From positions 372,001-436,000 of the forward strand of contig NZ_RPEN01000159.1 of NCBI RefSeq assembly GCF_003991405.1: a DNA stretch of 64,000 nt, written 5' to 3'. The notes below the pieces were generated by a model. That model was given only the letters and a program-made list of their open reading frames with translations, searched no databases and had not been told where the DNA came from. The stretch is from Pseudorhodobacter sp. E13 (GTDB lineage: Bacteria > Pseudomonadota > Alphaproteobacteria > Rhodobacterales > Rhodobacteraceae). The position numbers were made by a program, and so were the translations under genes. Positions 43,529 through 52,436 of the stretch are shown here, in pieces (positions within the stretch are counted from its first letter, which is position 1; each line of letters begins with the position of its first letter).

Positions 43529-45418
43529 TCAGTCCCACGCAACCCCGGCCGGTGGCAGGGTCCGCCCGGCAAAATCGGCGGGCTCGGCCCCATAGTTGAA
43601 CCAGAACCGATGCGGCCCGGATTGGCGGCAGCGCAGGCCTTCGGGCAGCGGCGTGGCCTCTATCCCTTGGCTGTCGCACAGCGCGGTCAATATCCGCGCC
43701 AATGCCGCCTCATCCGGCAAGCCTGCCAGATAGTGCAACCCGCCTGCGGCAACCAAGGCGGGCCAGCCATCGGCGGTTTCCTCGACCACCTGCGCCGCGC
43801 CTTCCAGCTTTTCGCGCCACAGCGTGAAAGCCCCCCCGCGCGCCAGCGGCACAGGCAGATCGGGGGGCAAGGTTTCCACCCGCGACACCACCGCCGCCAA
43901 GCCCGGCAGGTTCGGCGGCAAAGGGGTCGGGATACTGAACTCCGCCGTCTTGGCATTGCTGCGCGGGCCAATCAGGGACGCACCCTGATGCGCGGCAAGG
44001 GCGGCCAGAAGGGCTGGCGGCAGCGTGGCGATGGCCGGGGCCAAAACCAGCTTATAGGCCGACAGATCGGCAGTCTCGGGCGGCAGGATATCCACCGACA
44101 GGCCCAGCTTGCGCAGCCCTTTGTAAAAGGAAAAGGCGATGTTGAAATAGTCAAAGCCACGGCCCTGCGGCTGCGTGGCCCAAGCCCAGGCGCTGCCATA
44201 ATCAAAGATCAGCGCGACCGGGGCGGCGGTGGTTTCCACCTCTGGCATGGCGGCCAACTCGCGCGCAACTTCGGCAGCGGCGTGATAGGCGGGCGCGGGT
44301 TCACTATCGGGGCGCAGCATACCTGCGTGCATCTGTTCCTGTGCAAAGGGCGCCTGACGCCAGCGGAAATAGCACACCGCCTCGGCCCCATGGGCAAACG
44401 CCTCCCACGCCCAAAGCCGGGCCATACCGGGTGCGGGGTCGGGGTTGTAGGGGGCCCAATTCACCGGGCCGGGTTGTTGTTCCATGATCCACCAACGCCC
44501 CCGCCCGACAGCGCGATAAAGGTCATGGTGGAAGGCCTGAAAATCCGGGTCGCCTTGGCGGGCAAAGGCGCGTTTATGGTCGGCGCTGGCCGCGATCCGG
44601 TCTGACAAAAAGCCCAGCGGGTAGCTGTCCCATGTGGCGATATCCAGATCGGCCCCGGTCGCGAAATGGTCAAAATCCACCACCGCGCCCATATAGTTAT
44701 GCGATATCGGCGCGGGCGAGTGGCGGCGGATGATCTCTGTCTGAACGCGGTTGAAGCGCGCGACCTGATCGGATGAAAAGCGGCGGAAATCCATCACATG
44801 CGCGGGGTTCGCCTCGGTCACGGTCAGGTTGGGCAGGCCAACCTCGGCAAAGTCGTGATATTCCATCGACCAGAACACATTGCCCCAGGCCCGGTTCAGC
44901 GCATCGGGGGATTGGTATTTCTGCGCCAGCCAATCGCGAAACGCGTCCCGCGCGGCATCGGAATAGCTGACCGTCGTGTCATGGCAGCCATATTCATTGT
45001 CGGTTTGCCACGCGGCCACCTTCTGGCCATAGCGCTTGGCCAGTTCCGTGGTGATCCGGGCAGATTCGGCGCGATAACCTGCATGGCTGAAGCAATAATG
45101 CCTGCGCGAGCCAAAGCCCCGCGGGCGGCCCTGCGCATCCAGCGCCAGCATGTCGGGGTGACGGTCCAGCATCCAGCGCGGCGGCGTGGCGGTGGGCGTG
45201 CCCAGCACCACTTTCAGCCCCTGCCCGGTCAGGGTGTCAATCGCGCGGTCCAACCAGCCCCAGTCATACTGGCCGGGGGTGGGTTCCATCCGGCTCCATG
45301 CAAATTCACCGATGCGCACCCATGTCAGGCCAATCTCGGCCATGCGGGCGGCATCCTCGGCCCATTGCGCCTCGGGCCAATGTTCGGGGTAATAACAGGT
45401 GCCAAGCGTGCGTTTCAT
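43529..45418 (-). CDS. GH42 beta-galactosidase
   Basis: 629 residues without a signal peptide. Family-42 features are the N-terminal GTCYYPEHWPEAQW, the acid/base Glu142 in TDNEYGCH, and the nucleophile Glu313 in IMEQQPGPVN. The GH42 trimerisation (A-B-A) domain follows. It releases galactose from beta-galactosides such as lactose in the cytoplasm. It is the last gene of the galactoside operon, its start overlapping the SMP-30 gene's stop as ATGA. Confidence 0.92.
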   Translation of the reverse strand: MKRTLGTCYYPEHWPEAQWAEDAARMAEIGLTWVRIGEFAWSRMEPTPGQYDWGWLDRAIDTLTGQGLKVVLGTPTATPPRWMLDRHPDMLALDAQGRPRGFGSRRHYCFSHAGYRAESARITTELAKRYGQKVAAWQTDNEYGCHDTTVSYSDAARDAFRDWLAQKYQSPDALNRAWGNVFWSMEYHDFAEVGLPNLTVTEANPAHVMDFRRFSSDQVARFNRVQTEIIRRHSPAPISHNYMGAVVDFDHFATGADLDIATWDSYPLGFLSDRIAASADHKRAFARQGDPDFQAFHHDLYRAVGRGRWWIMEQQPGPVNWAPYNPDPAPGMARLWAWEAFAHGAEAVCYFRWRQAPFAQEQMHAGMLRPDSEPAPAYHAAAEVARELAAMPEVETTAAPVALIFDYGSAWAWATQPQGRGFDYFNIAFSFYKGLRKLGLSVDILPPETADLSAYKLVLAPAIATLPPALLAALAAHQGASLIGPRSNAKTAEFSIPTPLPPNLPGLAAVVSRVETLPPDLPVPLARGGAFTLWREKLEGAAQVVEETADGWPALVAAGGLHYLAGLPDEAALARILTALCDSQGIEATPLPEGLRCRQSGPHRFWFNYGAEPADFAGRTLPPAGVAWD

Positions 45419-46260
45419 AGTCTGACCTGTGGTTCATCGCGGCCCTGCCCCACGCCTTGCAGCGCAAAGGTCTGGCCCGCCTGCGGGAATTGCGCCAGTG
45501 CTGCGGCATCCATGTCTTGCGTGGCCGAAGTGACGTAAAGCGTGCTGCCCGCAAAGGCGGGGCAAGTGATATGGGGCGCGGGCAGCGGGTGGTGGCCCAG
45601 CTTGCTGCCATCGGGGGCAAAGACCGCCACGCAAGACGCCCCCCAAAGCGCCAGCCACAGATTGCCGGCGGCATCCGTCACCGCGCCATCCGGGTTCAGC
45701 CCCGCGTCGCGCAGATCAAGGAACACTTCGGGCACGGCATCGGGCCAGCCTTCGGAATCCAGCGCCACACGGTTGACGATCCGGGTCGTGGTATCGGTGA
45801 AATAGGCGGCGCGGCCATCCGGGGCAAAGCAGATCGCGTTGGGGATGGTGATATTGGGGAAAAGCTGCCGCAGTTCGCCTTTGTGCAGACGGTAAATCGC
45901 CCCGGCACCCGCCTCTGCCGCCTTGCCCATCGTGCCGATCCAAAAGCCGCCCATCGGGTCGGCGCGGCCATCGTTGGAGCGGGTGACGCGGTTGTCAGCC
46001 TCTAGCAGCGCGACGGTTTCGCAGGCGGTGCTGGACAGATTGAACGTGGACAGCGCGGTTTCCGAGGCGATCAACAGCGTATCGTGATCCACCCATCCCG
46101 CCGCCGAAACCATTTCGTCGAAATGCCATTCCTCGGGGCCTGCATCGGACAGGGACATCAGGCGCTTTCCCAGAATATCAAACCAAAACAATTGCTTGCG
46201 CAGCGGGTGCCACAAGGCCCCTTCGCCCAAGGCGCATTGGCGTCCGTCAAAGACCGTCAT
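45415..46260 (-). CDS. SMP-30/gluconolactonase-family lactonase
   Basis: 281 residues, six-bladed propeller. Metal-site segments are LGEGALW (Glu13), [15 protein letters not shown], and [10 protein letters not shown]. In this setting it most likely hydrolyses D-galactono-lactone to galactonate, but related enzymes act on arabinono- and gluconolactones. The start is ATG 46260, overlapping the aldolase stop as ATGA, and the stop overlaps the GH42 start as ATGA. It is an integral part of the galactose oxidation pathway encoded here. Confidence 0.88.
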   Translation of the reverse strand: MTVFDGRQCALGEGALWHPLRKQLFWFDILGKRLMSLSDAGPEEWHFDEMVSAAGWVDHDTLLIASETALSTFNLSSTACETVALLEADNRVTRSNDGRADPMGGFWIGTMGKAAEAGAGAIYRLHKGELRQLFPNITIPNAICFAPDGRAAYFTDTTTRIVNRVALDSEGWPDAVPEVFLDLRDAGLNPDGAVTDAAGNLWLALWGASCVAVFAPDGSKLGHHPLPAPHITCPAFAGSTLYVTSATQDMDAAALAQFPQAGQTFALQGVGQGRDEPQVRL

Positions 46261-46859
46261 CCCAGCGCATCCCATGCCGCCACCAGCGCGCGGGCGCGGG
46301 TGGACACTTCGGCCACCGACATGCCGGGCGTATAAAGCGCAGAGCCGATGCCAAAGCCGTTCACACCCGCATCGCGCCATTGCGCAAGGTTGGACAGGCC
46401 CGCCCCGCCCACGGCATACACCTTGGTTTGCGGCGGCAGAACCGCGCGCATCGCCTTCACCCCCGAAGGCCCGATGATAGAGGCCGGGAAAATCTTGAGC
46501 CCGGTCGCCCCTGCCGCCAGCGCGGCAAAACATTCCGTCGGCGTCAGCGCGCCGGGCCAGCTTTGCATTCCGGCGGCGATGGTGGCCCGGATCACAGCCG
46601 GGTCGGTATTGGGCGACACCACCAGCTTGCCCCCCGCCGCAGCCACTTGCGCCACCTGTTCCACCGTCAGCACCGTGCCCGCCCCGATCAGTGCGCGGTC
46701 GCCAAACGCCTGCGCCATGGCCGCGATAGAGGCGAACGGGTCCGGAGAGTTCAGCGGCACCTCGATCGAGGTCAGCCCGGCGTCGATCAGGGCCTTGGTG
46801 ATGGGCAGCGCCTCGGCAGGGGTGATGCCGCGCAGAATCGCGATCAGAGGGCGGGTCAT
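46257..46859 (-). CDS. dgoA: 2-dehydro-3-deoxy-6-phosphogalactonate aldolase
   Basis: 200 residues (EC 4.1.2.21). A KDPG/KDPGal-aldolase TIM barrel with the Schiff-base Lys122 in GLKIFPAS and Glu33 in SIEVPLNS. It splits KDPGal into pyruvate and glyceraldehyde 3-phosphate. KDPG aldolase would look similar, but adjacency to the KDGal kinase supports galactonate use. The start is ATG 46859. Four-base overlaps join it to dgoK and the lactonase gene. Confidence 0.9.
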   Translation of the reverse strand: MTRPLIAILRGITPAEALPITKALIDAGLTSIEVPLNSPDPFASIAAMAQAFGDRALIGAGTVLTVEQVAQVAAAGGKLVVSPNTDPAVIRATIAAGMQSWPGALTPTECFAALAAGATGLKIFPASIIGPSGVKAMRAVLPPQTKVYAVGGAGLSNLAQWRDAGVNGFGIGSALYTPGMSVAEVSTRARALVAAWDALG

Positions 46860-47770
46860 AGCGCACCTTTCAGTTTGGACAGGCCAGCCAGCGTGCAATC
46901 CGCCGCCGTCAGGGTGGAGGGGGCAAGCCCTTGGGCGCGCAAGGCACGGGCATAATGGTCGCACAGGGTTTCGGCCCCGATCAAGGTCACGGGTTGGCCC
47001 AACCAATAGGGTTTGGCGGCGGCCAGTTCGATCCCGATCAAAAGGCCCGACAAACGGCTGCGGGCCACGATGGGCGCAGCATCTGTCAGCAGGCTTTGGG
47101 CGCGCAGGGTGAACAGGCGCGCGGCAATCCGTTCGGGGCGCGACAGGGCATCCGACACAGCGGTATCAAACGCGGCATCGTCGAACCCCTCCGCCGCGAT
47201 GGAATGGCGCAGCACCGATTGCGTGGACAGCAGGGCAAACAACTCTCCGGTCATGAAGGTTTGAAAACTGACCACCTCACCCGCGCTGACATGGACCCAT
47301 TTCGAATGGGTGCCGGGCAAGCAGAACACGCCGTCAAATTCCGGGTGCAGGGCCAGCGCGCCCGCGATCTGGGTTTCCTCGCCGCGCATCACATCGGCGG
47401 GGCTGTCTTGGCGCAGCCCCGGCGCGATATGCACCGTGATGCGGCTGTCTTTTGTGGCCACGCGGGTCAGCGCATCGGCGGCAACAGGCGTGCAAGGCAC
47501 CGCGCGATATTTCGCCTCGGCCCAGCCTTGACGCGAGCCGACCATGCCGCAGGCGATGACCGGGGTGACGGGGGCTGTCAGCCACGGACCGATCAGCGCC
47601 AGCAGCGCCGCCTCAAACTGGTCGGGTTTCAGGCTGCCCATGCCATCGGCACTACCCGCCTGTGCCAAGGGGCCAGCGCCGCCCATGGCCGTGGCGCGCA
47701 GATGGGTCGTGCCCCAATCCACCGCAATCCATGCGGGCGCTTGGGGCAAAGGGTGCGCGGGCTGGCTCAT
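46856..47770 (-). CDS. dgoK: 2-dehydro-3-deoxygalactonokinase
   Basis: 304 residues, DgoK family (EC 2.7.1.58). The N-terminal ATP motif [13 protein letters not shown] and the segments [25 protein letters not shown] and [12 protein letters not shown] are characteristic. It phosphorylates 2-keto-3-deoxygalactonate with ATP before aldol cleavage. It overlaps dgoA and the dehydrogenase gene by four bases each. Confidence 0.93.
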   Translation of the reverse strand: MSQPAHPLPQAPAWIAVDWGTTHLRATAMGGAGPLAQAGSADGMGSLKPDQFEAALLALIGPWLTAPVTPVIACGMVGSRQGWAEAKYRAVPCTPVAADALTRVATKDSRITVHIAPGLRQDSPADVMRGEETQIAGALALHPEFDGVFCLPGTHSKWVHVSAGEVVSFQTFMTGELFALLSTQSVLRHSIAAEGFDDAAFDTAVSDALSRPERIAARLFTLRAQSLLTDAAPIVARSRLSGLLIGIELAAAKPYWLGQPVTLIGAETLCDHYARALRAQGLAPSTLTAADCTLAGLSKLKGAL

Positions 47771-48531
47771 CCCGTCACCACTACGCCGCCGTCAATCACC
47801 AGCGCCTGCCCGGTCATCATTTTCGACGCGGAGGAGGCAAGGAACAACACGCCGCCCACGATATCCGCAGGTTCCAGCGCATCCTTCAGGCATTGGCGAT
47901 CCAGATGCGCGGCAAGGCCTTCGGGCGTGACCCAGAGGTCTTTTTGCTTTTGCGTCAGCACCCAACCGGGGGCCAAAGCATTGACGCGGATACGGTCTGG
48001 CCCGAATTCCCGCGCAAGGCTGCGCGACATCCCGTTGATCGCGGAGTTGGCCGCCGTATACAGCGGATAGCCCGCGTTCCCCATCATGTAACTGATCGAC
48101 GAAAAGTTGATGATCGACCCACCGCCTGCTGCTTTCATCCCCGCCACCACGGCCTGCGCGGTGAAGAAATAGGCCTTGAGGTTGATATCCATCATCCAAG
48201 TATAGAAATCCTCGGTCACTTCGGCGGTGCTGTGGCGTTTGTCATTGGCGGCATTGTTGACCAGCGTGGTGATGGGGCCATGCGCCGCTGCGGCCTGCGC
48301 GATGGCCGCTTGCAGCGCCGGGATATCGGTGATGTCACATGGGATGAACAGCGGGCGGCTGCCCGTGGCCTGCGCCATCTCCTCGACAAAGGCGCTGGCA
48401 TCGGACCGCTGCACAAAGGCCACCTTTGCCCCTTGGCGCAAGAAGCCTTCGGTCAGGGCCGCGCCAATGCCAGAGCCGCCCCCGGTGATGAAAACGGACG
48501 TGCCGGAAAGGTCGGTATAGGTTGCGGTCAT
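47767..48531 (-). CDS. SDR dehydrogenase, probable D-galactose 1-dehydrogenase
   Basis: 254 residues, short-chain dehydrogenase. The NAD motif TGGGSGIGAAL and NNAA are present, with Ser144/Ser145 in NFSSIS and Tyr158 in PLYTAANSAINGM. The classical Lys four residues after Tyr is Asn here (Asn162, codon AAC), which is unusual. The C-terminus ends GGVVVTG. Its place between dgoK and the alpha-galactosidase gene makes oxidation of galactose to galactonolactone the likely reaction. Related enzymes also act on arabinose or fucose. Activity depends on how the subfamily compensates for the missing Lys. Confidence 0.8.
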   Translation of the reverse strand: MTATYTDLSGTSVFITGGGSGIGAALTEGFLRQGAKVAFVQRSDASAFVEEMAQATGSRPLFIPCDITDIPALQAAIAQAAAAHGPITTLVNNAANDKRHSTAEVTEDFYTWMMDINLKAYFFTAQAVVAGMKAAGGGSIINFSSISYMMGNAGYPLYTAANSAINGMSRSLAREFGPDRIRVNALAPGWVLTQKQKDLWVTPEGLAAHLDRQCLKDALEPADIVGGVLFLASSASKMMTGQALVIDGGVVVTG

Positions 48532-48549
48532 GGCAGGCTCCGTTTGCGG

Positions 48550-50634
48550 TTACAGGCGGGTGCCTTCCAGCACCCACATGGTTTCGGGGAAATGCCACGG
48601 CAGCGTGACGCCATGGCCCATAAGATACGCCCCCGACAGCACCAGCGGCCCTTGTTTCAACGCGGGCTTCCCGCGGGACAGGTTGGGCGCTGTGGCGCGG
48701 TTGATCAGATCGACGCGGTAGGTCGCTGCCGGGTCCAGCCCGGTCAGGCGCAAGGGGCGCGGGGCAATCTGCGCCGAGGTCGCGGCCTTGCCCGCAAAGG
48801 TGACAAAGCGGCTGCCATCCCGTGCCAATTGCTGTTCGGCAATCACCGCCGGATCGGCGCTATCGAGCCGCAGGATATCGGCGCGCATCATCCAGCCGCG
48901 ATTGGCCTTCCACCAGCCTGTCACCTCGGTCAGCACCGCCGCTTCATGGTCGGTCAATTCGCGGGGGTCCATCTCAAAGCCCATGTGACGTTGGGCGGCG
49001 ACCCATGCGCGCATGGAAATATCAATCACCCGGCCAGAGGTATGGCAATGGCGCGGGCCGACATGGCTGCCCGTCACACTGGCGGGCAAGAACAGCGCCG
49101 CATCATGCTGAATACGCAAGCGTTCCAGCGCATCGTTACTGTCCGACAGCCAAACCCGATGCGTGCGCCGCAAGATGCCCAGATCAATCCGCCCGCCACC
49201 CGAGGCACAGCTTTCAATCTCTACCAGCGGGAAATCGGCGCGCAAGCGGTCGATCAGCGCATAAGACCCACGGGTCTGTGCGGCATCCGGCATCGGCAAC
49301 ACGCGGTTATGATCCCATTTGATATAGTCGATGGCATGGGCCGACAGGATCGCCGACATCCGGTCATAAAGAAAATCGCGCACCTCGGGCAGCGCCATGT
49401 TCAGCGCCTTTTGCTGGCGGCCAAGGGTCTGATCTTCGCTGCCCAGCGCCCAATCGGGGTGGGCGCGGTGGATATCGCTGTCGGGGTTGATCATTTCCGG
49501 TTCGAACCACAGGCCGAAGCTCATGCCCAGACTATGCACATGGTCGATCAGCGGGGTCAGCCCGTCGGGGTATTTGCGCGGGTCCACCGTCCAGTCGGAC
49601 AAGGATCGCGTGTCATCGTCGCGGGTGCCGAACCAGCCGTCATCCAGCACGAAACGCTCGGCCCCCAAAGCCGCCGCGCGGGTGGCAATATCTTGCAGCA
49701 CCGGCAGCTTGTGGTCGAAATACACCGCCTCCCAGCAGTTGTAATGCACGGGGCGCGGGCGGTCGGGCCGTGGCATCTGCACGATCCGGTCGCGGGTATG
49801 GCGCTGAAACGCCACCGCGCAACCGTTCAGGCCCGCATTGGAATAGGTGATATACAGCGGTGCGGTGCGAAATTCGGTGCCGGGCGCGGTTTCCATCCGG
49901 GCCGCATGCCCGAACTGCACCTGGCGGCGGCCATCTGGCAATTCCTCCGCCAACATGCGGTGACCGCCGGACCAGCCGTAGTGAAAGGCATAGGCCTCTC
50001 CGCTGCAATTGGTGGTGCCGCGCGTGGGAATGATCAGGCCGGGAAAATGCTCATGCCCGGTGCGGCCCGTGCGGTTTTCGCGGTAACGCATGCCCGCAGA
50101 CCATGGCGTGCGCGCAAGCTGAAATTCACCGCACCAGCGCCCCGAGACATCAATCATCTCATCCGACAATTGCGGCGCGGGCAGCACCGGGGCGGCAAGC
50201 CAATGCAGATGCACCGGGCGATCGGCGGTCAGCGTGGTGTCACAGGTGATGACATGGGTTTCCGGGTCGGCCACGAAACCAAAGGTCAGGCCAAGCCGCG
50301 CGTCATCATCGCGGTAGGTCAGATAAAGCGCGTGGTCTTCCTCGCGCGCCTCGGCAAAGCAGAACTTTGGCAGCAAGGGCGTGCTGTCGGTATCGCGCAG
50401 GATCAGGCCGGGCTGGCCGGGAAAGCTGCGCACCGCTTCGGGGCAAAGCGACAGGTCCGGGTTTTCATCCAGCATCCCGCCCGTGACATCAATACCATGC
50501 GCGGCCAGCAGCGTGCCAAGGTCTTCGCGCGCAGGCAGGGCCGCACCCCAATACACACATTCCGGCAAACGCCCACGCCGGGCCGCCAGCACCAAAGTTT
50601 GCTGGCCGTCATCCAGCCGCCATTCTTGTATCAC
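48550..50634 (-). CDS. GH36 alpha-galactosidase
   Basis: 694 residues without a signal peptide, so intracellular. The TIM-barrel segments are FVLDDGWFGTRDDD, GLWFEPEMINPDSD, the nucleophile Asp441 in DYIKWDHNR, and the acid/base region WLSDSND (Asp498 or neighbouring Asp). It removes alpha-linked galactose from melibiose, raffinose and related oligosaccharides. The start is GTG 50634, overlapping the permease stop as GTGA. The large N-terminal beta-sandwich (~1-300) is normal for GH36. Confidence 0.93.
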   Translation of the reverse strand: MIQEWRLDDGQQTLVLAARRGRLPECVYWGAALPAREDLGTLLAAHGIDVTGGMLDENPDLSLCPEAVRSFPGQPGLILRDTDSTPLLPKFCFAEAREEDHALYLTYRDDDARLGLTFGFVADPETHVITCDTTLTADRPVHLHWLAAPVLPAPQLSDEMIDVSGRWCGEFQLARTPWSAGMRYRENRTGRTGHEHFPGLIIPTRGTTNCSGEAYAFHYGWSGGHRMLAEELPDGRRQVQFGHAARMETAPGTEFRTAPLYITYSNAGLNGCAVAFQRHTRDRIVQMPRPDRPRPVHYNCWEAVYFDHKLPVLQDIATRAAALGAERFVLDDGWFGTRDDDTRSLSDWTVDPRKYPDGLTPLIDHVHSLGMSFGLWFEPEMINPDSDIHRAHPDWALGSEDQTLGRQQKALNMALPEVRDFLYDRMSAILSAHAIDYIKWDHNRVLPMPDAAQTRGSYALIDRLRADFPLVEIESCASGGGRIDLGILRRTHRVWLSDSNDALERLRIQHDAALFLPASVTGSHVGPRHCHTSGRVIDISMRAWVAAQRHMGFEMDPRELTDHEAAVLTEVTGWWKANRGWMMRADILRLDSADPAVIAEQQLARDGSRFVTFAGKAATSAQIAPRPLRLTGLDPAATYRVDLINRATAPNLSRGKPALKQGPLVLSGAYLMGHGVTLPWHFPETMWVLEGTRL

Positions 50635-51476
50635 TTCACCGCTCCGAGTGTCAGGCCCGCAATGAAATGCTTTTGCATCAGAAAGAACATCAACACCGGG
50701 GGCAGCGCCGCCAGTATAGACCCCGCCGAAACCAGATGCCACGCCGCCACCCATTGCCCGTTAAGCGAGGACAGGCCCGCCGTGATCGGCTGGGTTTCCT
50801 TGGTTGTGGTCAGCACCGTGGCCCAGAAAAAGTCGTTCCAGATGAAGGTGAAGATCAACACCGACAGCGCCGCGATGGCGGGCTTCATCAGAGGCAGCAC
50901 GATATACCAGAAGATGCGGATTTCCGACACACCTTCGACCCGCGCCGCCTCGATCAATTCAAAGGGCAGGGCCTTGATGAAATTGCGCATGAACAAGGTG
51001 CAGAACCCGGTTTGAAAAGCGATGTGGAACATCGCAAGCCCGGTCCATGAATTATACATGCCAAGGTCCAGCGTCAGGTCACGCACCGGAACCATCAGGA
51101 TCTGGAACGGCACAAAGTTGCCCGCGACGAACAGAAAGAACACCAGCAGGTTTGATTTGAACTTGTAAATCCCCAGCGCAAAGCCCGTCATGCAAGACAG
51201 CGCCACCGCCCCGATCACCGTGGGAATGGTCACCTTCAGCGAGTTGACCATATAGCTGCCCAGATCGCTGTCACGGAACACCGAGATATAGTTTTCAAAG
51301 GCGATATAGCTGGGCATCCCGAAATAATTGCCCTGCGCCAAGTCGGACGCGGGCCGCACCGAAGTGACAGCCACACCGATCAGCGGCAACAGCCACAGGA
51401 TCAGCGCGATGGGCAGGGCCAGCGTATACAGCCACTGCGTTGTGGGGCGGGTTTGTTCTATCGGGCGTGGAAACAT
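50631..51476 (-). CDS. sugar ABC transporter permease (MalG type)
   Basis: 281 residues with six TM helices. The EAA loop ELIEAARVEGVSEIRIFWYI (then VLPLMKPAIAAL) couples to the ATPase. The N-terminal helix precedes a periplasmic loop of ~45 residues. It pairs with the MalF-type permease 3 bp upstream and overlaps the GH36 gene as GTGA. A member of the CUT1 family of oligosaccharide importers. Confidence 0.92.
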   Translation of the reverse strand: MFPRPIEQTRPTTQWLYTLALPIALILWLLPLIGVAVTSVRPASDLAQGNYFGMPSYIAFENYISVFRDSDLGSYMVNSLKVTIPTVIGAVALSCMTGFALGIYKFKSNLLVFFLFVAGNFVPFQILMVPVRDLTLDLGMYNSWTGLAMFHIAFQTGFCTLFMRNFIKALPFELIEAARVEGVSEIRIFWYIVLPLMKPAIAALSVLIFTFIWNDFFWATVLTTTKETQPITAGLSSLNGQWVAAWHLVSAGSILAALPPVLMFFLMQKHFIAGLTLGAVK

Positions 51477-51479
51477 GGG

Positions 51480-52367
51480 TCAGCGCTCCGTCTCGTCGCG
51501 CCACATCTTCCAGATGAAGCCCGAAATGAAAACCATCATGATCGCGAACAGCACCACGGCAATCGCCGCGCCATAGCCCATGCGGAAGCCGTATTCCGAC
51601 AGCGCCTGTTCATACATGTAGAAAGACAACACGCGGGACGACCCGTAGGGCCCGCCATCGGTCATGATCGACACAAGGTCAAAGCTGCGCAGCGCGCCGA
51701 TCACCGTGACGACCACGGCGATGAACGTGGCCGGGCGCAATTGCGGCAAGATCACATGCCACAGCATTTTCCAGCCTTTCGCGCCATCCAGCCGCGCCGC
51801 CTCTACCTGATCGGGGGCGATGTTGTTCAGCCCGGTGATATAGAGGATCATCACATAGGCAATCTGCGGCCACAGCCCCGCGGCGATGATGCCATAAGTC
51901 ACATAATCCTCATCCGCGAGGATGGCGATGCCGTTGCCCGTAACCAGTTCGATCAGCTTATACAGCAGCCCGAAATTGGGCGCATAGAACCATGAAAACA
52001 TCAGGCCCACCACGACCTGCGAAATCACGAAGGGAAAGAAGAACAGCGATTTATAGATACGAATCCCGCGCACGGTTTGATTGAGGAAGATCGCAATCAT
52101 CAACCCGGCAGGCACGGCCAGCATGTAAAGAACCAGCCAGATCAGGTTATTCTTGAGCGAGGTGTAAAAGGCTTCATCATCCATCAGTTCGACATAGTTG
52201 TCGGTGCCGATATAGACCGCCTCGCCCAAGCCATCCCAATCGTAGAACGAAATGGAAAGCGACTGAAAGATCGGGATGATGACGTAAACCAGAAACATGA
52301 TCGCGCCGGGGGCCAGAAACAGCCATGGCGCAAGCCGCAGTTGGTTTCGTTTCCAATAGCTGGACAT
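51480..52367 (-). CDS. sugar ABC transporter permease (MalF type)
   Basis: 295 residues with six TM helices. The EAA motif reads EAARLDGAKGWKMLWHVILP. The ATG at 52367 follows GGAGGGGGG. It forms the heterodimeric channel with the MalG-type permease. A hairpin at 52403-52428 separates it from the binding-protein gene. Confidence 0.92.
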   Translation of the reverse strand: MSSYWKRNQLRLAPWLFLAPGAIMFLVYVIIPIFQSLSISFYDWDGLGEAVYIGTDNYVELMDDEAFYTSLKNNLIWLVLYMLAVPAGLMIAIFLNQTVRGIRIYKSLFFFPFVISQVVVGLMFSWFYAPNFGLLYKLIELVTGNGIAILADEDYVTYGIIAAGLWPQIAYVMILYITGLNNIAPDQVEAARLDGAKGWKMLWHVILPQLRPATFIAVVVTVIGALRSFDLVSIMTDGGPYGSSRVLSFYMYEQALSEYGFRMGYGAAIAVVLFAIMMVFISGFIWKMWRDETER

Positions 52368-52402
52368 GATCGCCCCCCTCCGTGCGGTCAGAACAGGTGA
52401 AA

Positions 52403-52428
52403 AGGCCCCGCATTTGCACGCGGGGCCT
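52403..52428 (-). terminator. intra-operon hairpin after the binding-protein gene
   Basis: A 9-bp stem AGGCCCCGC/GCGGGGCCT with an eight-base loop. On the minus strand it is followed by TTTT. It lies in the 69-bp gap between the binding-protein and permease genes, where such structures usually allow partial read-through and higher binding-protein expression. Confidence 0.65.
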
Positions 52429-52436
52429 ATCGTTAT

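Noticed and set aside
47662-51015. A 1117-codon plus-strand open frame across the galactose genes
   Set aside because: It is antisense to five well-supported genes (dgoK, SDR, GH36 and permease among them), is His/Arg/Gly-rich in the way GC-rich reverse frames are, and shows no domain.
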